From contig CAIUPH010000014.1 in the NCBI GenBank assembly GCA_903901015.1, positions 1 to 32,272 on the forward strand: a stretch of DNA of 32,272 nt, given 5' to 3'. Origin of the DNA: Candidatus Bathyarchaeota archaeon. Its GTDB lineage: Archaea > Thermoproteota > Bathyarchaeia > Bathyarchaeales > Bathycorpusculaceae. Position 1 is the stretch's first letter; every line of letters starts with the position of its first letter. Both the position numbers and the translations under genes were made by a program. This document shows positions 1-6,998 of the stretch, piece after piece. The notes beneath the pieces are model-generated. The model was not told where the DNA came from, did not search any database, and saw only the letters and a list, made by a program, of their open reading frames with translations.

Positions 1-73
1 CTCTAAGATAATGTGGGCATCTTGGATTTTGACATACAACATCAACTTTGCTTCTCGGCCTGCCTTTGGGCAT
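1..73 (-). CDS. Partial N-terminus of a zinc-finger protein, possibly a transposase
   Basis: The minus strand opens with ATG at 73 and stays open to the window edge (24 codons). The start reads MPKGRPRSKVDVV followed by CQNPRCPHYL. This basic stretch plus a C-x4-C-type pair resembles the N-terminal zinc ribbon of IS1-like or ISH-type archaeal transposases, but the catalytic part lies outside the window. An AT-rich TATA-like stretch lies about 35-40 bp upstream (about 103-113), which fits archaeal promoter spacing. It could equally be a small zinc-binding regulator. The family assignment is weak; the coding call rests on the start, the promoter and the Cys motif. Confidence 0.45.
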   Translation of the reverse strand, partial: MPKGRPRSKVDVVCQNPRCPHYLR

Positions 74-170
74 GTAATCACCGAGAACATCAAATAGCAC
101 ACAGAATATAAAAGGTATTCTATATTAGGACATTACCGAAATTTACCTTGCTCAAAAAGAAGTTAAATTC

Positions 171-298
171 AGAATCATTGCTATGACGTTGAACCATTCT
201 TCTTTACTATTACCCATTTTGGGATTTTCTTCTTGACTTACGTTTTTACATGTTAAGAATCCAGTCAGAAGTTTGACGTAAAATGGTTCAATGATTCT
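171..298. repeat. Interrupted inverted repeat in a gene-free stretch
   Basis: The stretch 74-501 has no convincing gene. It contains AGAATCATTG at 171-180 and GAACCATT at 191-198. The reverse complement of the two joined appears at 282-298 (AATGGTTCAATGATTCT). The left arm carries 10 extra bases (181-190) in the middle. It may form a cruciform or mark a decayed element end. No function can be assigned. Confidence 0.5.
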
Positions 299-441
299 TT
301 TATGGTTCGCAATTCTTCACTGGGCTTCTTCTGAAAACTCCGAGTTAGTCTCTGGAAACTAGAGATATGGAATAAGTCAGTACGCACAACAAAGACGTTT
401 CCAGCTAAAATTAGAAGAGTCTTCGTACTCCCCTTTATTTT

Positions 442-495
442 AGTCAAGAAAGTTTGACTGAACCCAGTCAAGAAACCCTTACAAATAACCTTTTA
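442..495 (+). repeat. 55-bp direct repeat, copy 1
   Basis: This segment matches 1224-1279 with about four mismatches over 55 bp. It contains an internal hairpin (AGTCAA, short spacer, TTTGACT) followed by CCCAGTCAAGAAACCCTTAC and an AT-rich CCTTTTAT. Copy 2 sits directly upstream of a real gene, where the CCTTATAA part would be a TATA box. Here the same sequence lies just past the stop codon of the interrupted surface-protein gene, pointing at no gene on the plus strand. It is best read as a duplicated promoter segment or the end of a small mobile unit. Confidence 0.75.
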
Positions 496-501
496 TCAGC
501 A

Positions 502-1056
502 TCAATGAATGGCAAAATTAACCGAGGATGAATTTTCAAAAGAACCATATCCTCTATTTGCTGTAACAGTTATGGTGTGGTTTCCTTGAGGTATATTTTC
601 AAGCGTTGTGGTTATGGTAAGTCCTTGTGTGATAAATAAGCCATTATCCAAGTTATAGAAAAGTATGGTCTCATTTGACCAATCTGTTACCAACCAAACA
701 TCCACCATCATGTACGAAGACTAGATGCCAGCATGAACACTTAGAGTTACACTGTTTGTGGAATACACGGAATTATTTGTCGGAGAATCAATAATGACAA
801 TACTGCCAGTAACGCCTGACAGTGGTTGCCAATGTGAAAGTTGAATCCTTGTGCCATTTGTATCTTGGATTAAGTTTGTCGGAGACGAAGCGGTTGTAGT
901 TTCATTTGGTGCTGGGGCTAAAGCAGAAATAACAGAGGATGAACTCAAGGTTTTTTGTCTATTGGAACCACCAAAGAAAGCAAGATTAACAAATCCTACG
1001 ATGGATGCAACAATGATTATTCCTGCCAAGAGTAAAACTAACATCGTTTTCTTCAT
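502..1056 (-). pseudogene. Surface/secreted protein gene interrupted by one in-frame TAG
   Basis: Two open stretches, 724-1056 and 502-720, lie in the same frame and are separated only by a TAG codon at 721-723. The start is chosen at 1056 (MKKTMLVLLLAG) because it begins a clear signal peptide or membrane anchor; an open extension upstream to 1134 looks non-coding. After a Ser/Thr/Pro-rich linker the protein has a beta-rich Ig-like domain: SPTNNSVYSTNSVTLSVHAG before the stop, then VWLVTDWSNETILFY and IPQGNHTITVTA after it. Both halves are needed for one domain. This pattern is common in archaeal envelope proteins. The TAG may be a nonsense mutation, an assembly error or readthrough. TAG is used as an ordinary stop by trm1 and proC in this window, so recoding is unlikely. 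Confidence 0.7.
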
Positions 1057-1223
1057 TCTAACCCTGAAAATAATTGGTGATAGCTGCTTATTACTCTCCT
1101 CAAGGAACAGGTTGTTCCGCCAAAAGAACAGCAAAACCTTCTCCCATGTATCGAAAACCTCTAACTTGAATCAATAAGGCAGGACTTTTTCCCACGGCAA
1201 GGTGTACCCACCCACTGTTTGTT

Positions 1224-1279
1224 AGTCAAGAAACTTTGACTGAACCCAGTCAAGAAACCCTTACGAATAGCCTTATAAT
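1224..1279 (+). repeat. 55-bp direct repeat, copy 2, overlapping a promoter
   Basis: This is the second copy of the segment at 442-495, with the same AGTCAAGAAA hairpin and the CCCAGTCAAGAAACCCTTAC core. Its 3' end contains CCTTATAA at about 1271-1278. That sits about 25-30 bp before the ATG at 1303, the spacing expected of an archaeal TATA box for a leaderless or nearly leaderless transcript. The two copies bracket the interrupted surface-protein gene. Confidence 0.75.
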
Positions 1280-1302
1280 GAAAACCAGCTCCAGATATAA
1301 GC

Positions 1303-2019
1303 ATGGAAACAACAAACAAAGGTTTTGCAGTATTCATTATTCTAATCATGGCTATCTCAAGCCTGATAATAGTTGAATCTGCCTATGCTCAGGTGGGAGT
1401 AACTACCCCGTCAACGCCAAGTTTTGGAGTAAAATATGAATTCTTCCCTCATAGTGTACCTCCCGTCTATGGTGTAGACCCTGCAACAGGCAAAGCTGTG
1501 ATGACAAAAGAGGGCTATATCGTGTACAGTGAAAGCGCTTACCTTTCAATTATGAACCAGCCATTCGAGCCTTACAAAGATGCAAAGGGTAACTCTATAC
1601 AATTATACTATAACTTAAGATGGAAGGAGCCTATCAGCAATTCATGGGTGTATATGTCCCCTAGTGCTAGGATGACCCAAAACTCTGAGGGTGACCGAAT
1701 CTTAGTAACTTTTGATTTCAAAGATAGCTCTCAGAAATCTGGTTGGGGTATACTTGATATCCCTATGGGAACTGAAACAGACTTCCAAGTTCAAGCCATG
1801 ATAGGGTATTATTCATCAAACAATGTCTTCACGGGAAAAACCAGCGATTGGACTGACACACACAGTGTGATGCACGCCTCTTTACCCACAGATTTCAATT
1901 CACCAACCCCAACTCCTTCAGTTCCAGAGTTTCCAGCAACAATAGCCCTAACATTTCTAGCCTTGACAGCATTGGCTATTGCAGTAGTCTCAAGAAGAAA
2001 GCATCTGGCAGGGAGATAA
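1303..2019 (+). CDS. Secreted protein with PEF-type C-terminal sorting signal
   Basis: This 238-residue protein starts with a signal peptide (hydrophobic residues 8-28, AYA-type cleavage near residue 30). A non-repetitive ectodomain of about 170 residues, rich in aromatic and polar residues, follows. The C-terminus has a Pro/Thr spacer, VPEFPATIALTF, a hydrophobic helix and a terminal SRRKHLAGR. That tripartite end matches the PEF-CTERM class of archaeal sorting signals processed by archaeosortase. The ectodomain is not recognised. The gene has its own TATA-like element inside the upstream repeat, and the mini zinc-ribbon gene begins five bases after its stop. Confident for location and anchoring; function unknown. 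Confidence 0.85.
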   Translation: METTNKGFAVFIILIMAISSLIIVESAYAQVGVTTPSTPSFGVKYEFFPHSVPPVYGVDPATGKAVMTKEGYIVYSESAYLSIMNQPFEPYKDAKGNSIQLYYNLRWKEPISNSWVYMSPSARMTQNSEGDRILVTFDFKDSSQKSGWGILDIPMGTETDFQVQAMIGYYSSNNVFTGKTSDWTDTHSVMHASLPTDFNSPTPTPSVPEFPATIALTFLALTALAIAVVSRRKHLAGR

Positions 2020-2023
2020 ATCC

Positions 2024-2155
2024 ATGGGAACCAAAGAAAGCAAACTTCGATGCAAAAACTGTGGGCATCTTGTAATCGTTGAAGATGGAAAACTAAAACA
2101 TAAACAATCTAACCATAGTATGTATTGCCCGTGCAGAAAACCAGAACCCGCTTAG
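2024..2155 (+). CDS. 43-residue zinc-ribbon mini-protein
   Basis: ATG at 2024 begins a 43-codon frame reading MGTKESKLRCKNCGHLVIV and ending CPCRKPEPA. The CKNC and CPC pairs lie about 22 residues apart, a compact zinc ribbon. It starts four bases after the stop of the surface-protein gene, so the two may share a transcript. Its TAG stop overlaps by four bases the stop of the convergent DpnI-like gene. Such mini zinc ribbons are frequent in archaea and mostly uncharacterised. No function is proposed. Confidence 0.6.
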   Translation: MGTKESKLRCKNCGHLVIVEDGKLKHKQSNHSMYCPCRKPEPA

Positions 2156-2925
2156 GCAAGACGATAACGTCCTCTTCCAACAAATTCAAGATATCCTTTG
2201 TTTCGCAAAAATTGTAATTGCTGGCGAATTTTGTCTTTGACGTGGTGGTTATCAGGATGTTTTTGGCTTAAATAATCTTCAAATCTGTACACGTCTTCCA
2301 GTGAAAATTCTTTGCGGTTTATTCTTTCAAAAGACAGCATTACGTCTAAAAGCCAACCTTTTGCCCCTAAATCTTTTTCCTCGCGTAGAAAAAGCGTCTT
2401 TTTCCACTCTGCACGAACCTTATCTTTCAATTCAACGGTTTTATTTTTTATTATAAATATTTTACCCGTTAATGGAATATTTTGAAGAAGAATATTGCAA
2501 CCGACCCAACCTGAACGATGCGCAGTCTGAGCTAGTGCCTTTCTTTTTTCGATGATATCTTCAACAAAAAAGTGTTTTGGGATAACAAGGAAATCCACCA
2601 CCTGCCAAGTTGGCAAATCGTAATTGAGCAAAAAAAGATTAGGAGTATGGCTTTCCCTCAATCTTTCAACCATTGTATTATAAGCGCCATCGACAATTTT
2701 TTTGCCCATCTTATCTTTCTTGCTTTTTAATTCATAATCCTCATTGCAACTCGAGCAAAAAAAATCTGCAACAGGTTTATTGTTTCTATACTTAGCAATA
2801 TCTAAATTTCCACAGTTTGGACAATAAATTTGATTGCCCACCCAATGTTCGGTAATTACACGAATTTTTTGAGAAGGGCTTGTGTATTTATCAGCTAATT
2901 TTGTCTCAAGAGCTAAATTCGTAAT
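2152..2925 (-). CDS. DpnI-family methyl-directed restriction endonuclease, probable ATT start
   Basis: The product is closely similar along its length to DpnI, which cuts GATC when adenine is N6-methylated. Numbered from the proposed start it has the treble-clef zinc site C35-x2-C38 and C57-x2-C60, and the PD-(D/E)xK site D54, E65, K67 within PVADFFC and ELKSKK, one residue offset from DpnI D53/E64/K66. A C-terminal winged helix spans about 190-257 (YRFEDYL, KDKIRQQLQFLRNKGYLEF, GRGRYR). The first ordinary start is GTG at 2841 (229 residues), but the frame upstream encodes 28 more residues that align with the DpnI N-terminus (SPSQKIRVITEHWV). No ATG/GTG/TTG exists there until a distant TTG at about 2993. 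An ATT at 2925-2923, preceded by GAGGT, would give 257 residues against 254 for DpnI. No Dam-type methylase is seen nearby, as expected for this enzyme class. Confidence 0.93.
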   Translation of the reverse strand: MTNLALETKLADKYTSPSQKIRVITEHWVGNQIYCPNCGNLDIAKYRNNKPVADFFCSSCNEDYELKSKKDKMGKKIVDGAYNTMVERLRESHTPNLFLLNYDLPTWQVVDFLVIPKHFFVEDIIEKRKALAQTAHRSGWVGCNILLQNIPLTGKIFIIKNKTVELKDKVRAEWKKTLFLREEKDLGAKGWLLDVMLSFERINRKEFSLEDVYRFEDYLSQKHPDNHHVKDKIRQQLQFLRNKGYLEFVGRGRYRLA

Positions 2926-3003
2926 TGAAACCTCAATCCTTTTTGTCCAAGATTGAAATTAAGAAATTTAACTATATTTGATTTATTGATTAACAAGAAC
3001 TAA

Positions 3004-3213
3004 CTACTTTGGATATTCTGCTCTCACTGTACTGAATGAAAGAATGAATAGACTGACCAATAAAATGAAGAGAGTGGATGACCAATCTGATGAAACTATG
3101 AGGTAACTGATGATTTTCCTTTTCACTATTAGATATTTTATTTGGTGATGAACTGTTCCTGTTTTTTCAATACGACAAAACGCTTCAAAATAATTATAGA
3201 GACGTCTAACCAA
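3004..3213 (-). CDS. Hypothetical 69-residue protein with one membrane segment
   Basis: This short frame starts at TTG 3213, overlaps the stop of the metallopeptidase gene by eight bases, and ends at 3004. The C-terminal half (about residues 45-63) is a hydrophobic segment, preceded by basic and aromatic residues. No family is recognised and the start has no strong ribosome-binding site. It may be non-coding; it lies between the metallopeptidase and DpnI-like genes on the same strand. Confidence 0.25.
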   Translation of the reverse strand: MVRRLYNYFEAFCRIEKTGTVHHQIKYLIVKRKIISYLIVSSDWSSTLFILLVSLFILSFSTVRAEYPK

Positions 3214-3646
3214 GTTTATTTGAGTTGCTTTCTGGGCAGTGGGGATTGAAACAATTAAGACATCCCTTTGGGTAAGTTTGGCAGAGTTGTTTCTTCTTGA
3301 ATCCCCATTTCTTTCTCAGTTCATCGGCTTGTGTCTCTTGGTCTGATTTGCTTTTTGCTTTGGTGAAACTAAGGTAAGCGTGGGCGATTTCGTGAGCTAT
3401 TAGGGATTCTGAATCTGTTCGTTTAAGAATTATCATGTAAGGTTTACGTATTTCTTCCACTTGCACTGTTTGACTTTGACCTGCATGAAAAGAGATTTTA
3501 TGTACTGTAAATTGGTAAACATCTTCAGGTAATCTGGAGAGAGTATTTAGTAGTCTTGTATGGAGGTTATTCCATCTTTGAGCAAGACGGATAAACTCAT
3601 CTATGTCACTATGGAAGTCTACTGTTTCCCTATCTCTTCTTTTCAT
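3206..3646 (-). CDS. Small HExxH metallopeptidase with Cys-rich tail
   Basis: This 146-residue protein has the zinc-protease motif H85-E86-I-A-H89 and a downstream QETQADE segment (E104, D108, E109), the layout of the gluzincin-like minipeptidases (SprT or ImmA/IrrE-type). A compact tail with C122, C129, C132 and C137 could bind a second metal or Fe-S cluster. No signal peptide is present, so it is probably cytoplasmic. It sits upstream of the DpnI-like gene on the same strand within the accessory region. ImmA-type proteases cleave repressors of mobile elements, and a similar role here is possible but unproven. The metallopeptidase fold is well supported; the substrate is unknown. Confidence 0.75.
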   Translation of the reverse strand: MKRRDRETVDFHSDIDEFIRLAQRWNNLHTRLLNTLSRLPEDVYQFTVHKISFHAGQSQTVQVEEIRKPYMIILKRTDSESLIAHEIAHAYLSFTKAKSKSDQETQADELRKKWGFKKKQLCQTYPKGCLNCFNPHCPESNSNKLG

Positions 3647-4281
3647 GTTTTATTCGCTGTGTTTCTTTTTTTGAGCTTCCATCGTACTTAGCTGTTTCTT
3701 CTGGCGACATTGATTGGATATTGGATATGCCTTAGATGTAGACTAGCTGATTTTAAAGAAGTTCTTCAATCCCTTCAAAGAGGCTCGAAGGTCATCAGGA
3801 CAGTAGAGCGAGTTTATTATCTCCTTCAAGTTTGGCAGGTACCTAAGTACCCGTTGTTGAGTACTAAGGTACTTTGCTTAAATCTGAAAAAATCCGTGGG
3901 GGATACTTCCCTCGTCGTTAATGTTCGACTCACTTGGAAAGAATCCCGGCACCCGCAGGTGCCGCGAGAGCAGAGAGCAACAGCACCATACTGGGTTACA
4001 GTCGTTCGTTAGAACGATGAAAAAGAAATTGAAAAAGATGAAAGTTGGCGAAGCCATAGTCAGGAAAATATCAGCCACTCTTCAACTGTTTATGATAGTC
4101 TTTCTGTCTTCCTGTTAATGCTTCTGCTACGTTATATCTGTCTTAATGTCTATGCTTGATGATATACTACTGATTACGTGATTATGTGTTATAGAGTGCG
4201 TTAGTGCGTAATGGAGCGTTATTGGGTGTGTGATCGTGTGTGCACAAACCTTGCTGCCAGTGATTCAACCGTTGTTTGGGA
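3647..4281. other. Gene-poor stretch with several strong hairpins
   Basis: About 630 bases hold no frame I can support: the open frames lack ribosome-binding sites and recognisable motifs. Three hairpins cluster inside: 3839-3872 (12-base arms, one mismatch), 3947-3964 (CGGCACC, loop CGCA, GGTGCCG) and 4002-4017 (TCGTTC, GTTA, GAACGA). The spacing suggests a structured RNA, an origin-like region or recombination sites of the neighbouring integrated element. None has a T-tract typical of a terminator. Confidence 0.4.
3839..3872. repeat. 12-bp inverted repeat (hairpin)
   Basis: GTACCTAAGTAC at 3839-3850 and GTACTAAGGTAC at 3861-3872 are inverted copies with one mismatch, separated by a 10-base loop. 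It is the strongest hairpin in the gene-poor stretch upstream of the metallopeptidase gene. Confidence 0.8.
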
Positions 4282-4575
4282 TTACTCCAAGCTTAAATTT
4301 TGCGGAAGAATTTTGACTATGAATTGTCCTTCTTCAATTCTGTTTAGATTCGACAGGTCTGCTTTGGATGTATCTAATTTAACTAATTTTTTGGCTTGAA
4401 GTGCTGTTAGATATTGTAAAGTTATTTCTCTGGCTTTATCAATGGATCGTCCTTCTTCAATAACCATTAAGAAGAAGTTCATGAAGTCATCATCTGTTGC
4501 GGCATGCGCTTTGCAATAGTTCACGAATTTTCCAAAGAACCCTTTATTATCTGTTGTAAAATCCATTCTGGGCAT
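4282..4575 (-). CDS. Hypothetical 97-residue protein of the integrated element
   Basis: This frame starts with ATG at 4575, preceded by a purine-rich GGAGGAAAGG ribosome-binding site, 17 bases after the stop of a small ribbon-helix-helix-like gene, so the two are probably co-transcribed. The protein is mostly helical by eye, soluble and acidic in the first half (ATDDDFMNFF, EEGRSIDKAREITLQYLTAL). I do not recognise the family. Paired with an upstream antitoxin-like protein it could be a partner protein, but no toxin active site is visible. Confidence 0.6.
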   Translation of the reverse strand: MPRMDFTTDNKGFFGKFVNYCKAHAATDDDFMNFFLMVIEEGRSIDKAREITLQYLTALQAKKLVKLDTSKADLSNLNRIEEGQFIVKILPQNLSLE

Positions 4576-4592
4576 TCTTTTTTCCTTTCCTC

Positions 4593-4742
4593 CTATGTTT
4601 TCTCTATTTTTTCTATTAGATTTTCTAAGGCGTTTTCACAGGTTGCAGACATATTGATTCCTATTTTCTTCGCTTTTTCTCTGATGTCTGCATGGATGTA
4701 GACTGAACACATTTTTTTGGTTCTCTTGGTTTTCTCGCTCAT
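4593..4742 (-). CDS. 49-residue CcdA/ribbon-helix-helix-like protein
   Basis: ATG at 4742 opens a 49-codon frame. Its centre, SVYIHADIREKAKKIGINMS followed by ATCENALENLIEKIE, is a beta strand plus two helices typical of CcdA-like antitoxins and other ribbon-helix-helix DNA binders of archaeal plasmids and integrated elements. The basic N-terminus would contact DNA. It is directly followed by the 97-residue gene with a strong ribosome-binding site between them, suggesting one unit, possibly autoregulated. Toxin-antitoxin function is not demonstrated, because the partner is not a known toxin. Confidence 0.65.
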   Translation of the reverse strand: MSEKTKRTKKMCSVYIHADIREKAKKIGINMSATCENALENLIEKIEKT

Positions 4743-4812
4743 ATGTTTCACCAATTTAGTTTCTTTATTTTCAATTGACTTTTTGATTTTTCAAAAAAAA
4801 ATAAGAAAATAA

Positions 4813-5079
4813 TTACTCGCGTTCTATATCCTCAATTGGGATATCGTGTCGGGAGTCGAAATCGTTCTTTTCTTTTACAAGCTCTTGGGTTTGCTTTGCC
4901 AAGTCCTGAGATGATGCATCGCCTTCCTTGTTGGGCATTTTGCTTGTTATTTTTTCATCTTTCTCTTCCGGCTTTAACTGCTTCTTTTTTCGTTCTTGAA
5001 CAAATGTTTCGAAGTCTTGGCTATCCTTTGCATTAAGCCCAGATGTTTTGGTAGCTGTTACGTCATTTCCTATCTTCAA
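4813..5079 (-). CDS. Hypothetical charged protein of the integrated element
   Basis: This 88-residue, very hydrophilic Lys/Glu/Asp-rich protein is likely disordered or coiled-coil through residues 25-75. The start is TTG at 5079, overlapping the stop of the upstream ribbon-helix-helix-like gene (TTGA-type overlap), so translation is likely coupled. No domain is recognised. Its composition resembles accessory proteins of plasmid partition or mobilisation loci, but nothing specific supports this. Confidence 0.5.
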   Translation of the reverse strand: MKIGNDVTATKTSGLNAKDSQDFETFVQERKKKQLKPEEKDEKITSKMPNKEGDASSQDLAKQTQELVKEKNDFDSRHDIPIEDIERE

Positions 5080-5258
5080 TCTACGTTCACCTCTTGATTG
5101 GACTTTTCATTCGGGATGTCACTGTTTACTAAAAATTCTCGAATCACATGTCTCAGCGCAAGTCCTATGCAGTCTTTTCGTCCTCCAAAAAGTATCCCTG
5201 CCTGCTTTCGAAAAGCTTCTTCCAGTTTAGGGTCTATTCTAAAAGTGATTTGCCCCAT
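5076..5258 (-). CDS. 60-residue ribbon-helix-helix-like DNA-binding protein
   Basis: The product begins MGQITFRIDPKLEEAFRKQA, the strand-helix opening of CopG/Arc-type proteins, followed by a second helix around CIGLALRHVIREFL. ATG at 5258 follows an AGGAGG ribosome-binding site, and an AT-rich TATA-like tract lies at about 5288-5305. It probably heads a two-gene unit with the charged protein downstream. Likely a small repressor or copy-control-like regulator of the element. Fold call moderate, role inferred. Confidence 0.65.
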   Translation of the reverse strand: MGQITFRIDPKLEEAFRKQAGILFGGRKDCIGLALRHVIREFLVNSDIPNEKSNQEVNVD

Positions 5259-5516
5259 GAAAAAATAAGCCTCCTATGGGCTAATTTTATATAATTATAT
5301 AATAAATGGAACTATTTAAGAATTATGAGCCTAAATATTGCTCTATTTTCTAAAACAAGTGTTTATTGTTCTTTGCTAATGATACTCAGAATTCAGAGCT
5401 TATTTGATTTTTTTAGATTTTTAGTTTTTTAGCTTAATCCGTTTGTTCAATTAGAAATGATAGAACTCTAGCGTGAAATTGCTATAAAACTATAAAACTA
5501 AAATCAATTTTACCTG

Positions 5517-6998
5517 TTAAGCCATCAGCAAATTGGATGTATCATTGTCTGCTGTGTAGACCCAAGTGTTTGTTTGTGGAGAAAAAGCTATACAATTCAA
5601 TTCTACGCGTCTGAAAATGTTTTCGTTGATTTGTCTTTTGGTCAGAAAGTTAGTCATTTCTTCTCTTGTCGGGGACTTTGCCGCTACAAATCTTGCTATA
5701 TCTTCAAGTTTGTGGAAGTTCATTTCGTCATTGATTCTGTTTAAGCTTTCCTGAACCTGAGATAGCAGGGTTGAAACGCTGGTTAGTTGCCCGTTCATGT
5801 TGTTGATTTGTGCATCTTTATAATTTGAGTTTTGCATTAATGCTTGGATTATGCCTTGGTTGCTTTTAGTTTCTTGCTCGAAGGTTTTTGATTTGTTTTC
5901 CAGTTCATCTAATTTCTGATGGTCTGCTATTGCATTGATTGAGAGGTATTTTTCAAACTGCCTGTAGCTTTTTCTAAGCTCTTCCACATCGAAATTCATG
6001 TATGCTTTTTCAGTGGGTGAGATTGAGTGTCCACAGAAATATTCTACCAAAGTGTTGTTCATGTTTGCTAACTTTAGGATGCTGATAAATGCTGTTCGTA
6101 AAGCGTGTGGTCTGACGGGGTTCATGTCAGAATTTTTTAGCTTCTCTTTAGAGACCAATCCAGCTTCAAACGCTGCCCTTCTCATGAAGCATTCAATTAG
6201 TAAGGGGTAAATTTTCTTAATCTTACTGCCATTTAGTTTCGTTGCAAATTCAATCGTAAAAAGAGGAGATTCGTTATCTAAAATCTCTCCATCTCTGACT
6301 CTTTGGGCTAAATACGGTTTTATTGCTTCGATCGCGTCGTTTCCAAGGAAAGTTTCGTATTCAACATTTTCTTTCTGCCTTATAATGTGCAAATACAGGG
6401 GTCTTTCGTTGGTTAATAGTCCATTTCTTACGTCACCATAAGTTAAGTTGCAAAGCTCATTTATGCTGATTCCACTTTGAAACAGAGTTAGTATTATTGC
6501 CCTATCTCGAAGGCAGGTAACAGCTTCGATTAATTTTTTTATTTCTGGAATCCTGATTGCTAATTTGAAATTTTCCTTCTTTTTCACTGCTTTGGGTAAT
6601 TTTACGATTAAGGGAAAGTTATTTTGTCTATAGAAGCCTTTGATGGCATGGCAATAACAGCAAGCAAGATTGCTGGATAATTGCTTTTTATTTTTTAGCC
6701 ATTTGTTGCCTCTGGCTTTTTGTATCTTGAGATATTCTGTTGGCAGCCATTGAAAGAACGTGCTTATTTTGTGCTCAGGTTCCCCCCTTAGCCTTGAACT
6801 TTTTTCCCGGTCTTTTTCAGCCTCATCTATAAGTTCTACTGGGGTGAGGGAAGTGAACTCCATAAAAGCGGTTAATGCTGAAAGGTAAACTCTTTTTGTC
6901 CCTTCGTTTTTGCCTTCAAGCCATCTTTTGACTTCATACTGCTCTAAAAGAAGTCGTTTTTTATTTTGCGCCTCATTAGAAGCTTTATTTTGCTCCAT
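5517..6998 (-). CDS. Tyrosine recombinase/integrase lacking the first catalytic Arg
   Basis: This 493-residue protein has an N-terminal SAM-like DNA-binding region (about 20-135), the catalytic domain (about 150-350) and a C-terminal coiled-coil/helical extension (about 355-440) beyond usual integrase length. Box II is intact: H298-A-L-R301, H324 in CGHS and nucleophile Y333 in EKAYMNF; K209 may be the beta-hairpin Lys. Box I, usually GLRxxEL, reads GISINEL (176-182), so the first catalytic Arg is replaced by Ser178. Either the family uses another residue or the enzyme is weakened. It would integrate or excise the element carrying the small genes at 4282-5258, and perhaps the DpnI-like and metallopeptidase genes. 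The att sites were not identified. Confidence 0.88.
   Translation of the reverse strand: MEQNKASNEAQNKKRLLLEQYEVKRWLEGKNEGTKRVYLSALTAFMEFTSLTPVELIDEAEKDREKSSRLRGEPEHKISTFFQWLPTEYLKIQKARGNKWLKNKKQLSSNLACCYCHAIKGFYRQNNFPLIVKLPKAVKKKENFKLAIRIPEIKKLIEAVTCLRDRAIILTLFQSGISINELCNLTYGDVRNGLLTNERPLYLHIIRQKENVEYETFLGNDAIEAIKPYLAQRVRDGEILDNESPLFTIEFATKLNGSKIKKIYPLLIECFMRRAAFEAGLVSKEKLKNSDMNPVRPHALRTAFISILKLANMNNTLVEYFCGHSISPTEKAYMNFDVEELRKSYRQFEKYLSINAIADHQKLDELENKSKTFEQETKSNQGIIQALMQNSNYKDAQINNMNGQLTSVSTLLSQVQESLNRINDEMNFHKLEDIARFVAAKSPTREEMTNFLTKRQINENIFRRVELNCIAFSPQTNTWVYTADNDTSNLLMA

Noticed and set aside
265-471. Minus-strand open frame in the left gap
   Set aside because: It is built largely from the repeat at 442-495, has no recognisable domain and no clear ribosome-binding site.
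721-723. TAG read as pyrrolysine under an alternative code
   Set aside because: Several intact genes here end in TAG (for example trm1 and proC), and no pyl gene is visible.
2152-2841. GTG at 2841 as the true start of the DpnI-like gene
   Set aside because: The 28 residues upstream align with the DpnI N-terminus, so translation or ancestry extends further.
3710-4118. Plus-strand open frames over the hairpin region
   Set aside because: Overlapping frames on both strands, no motif, no ribosome-binding site; the hairpins explain the unusual composition better.
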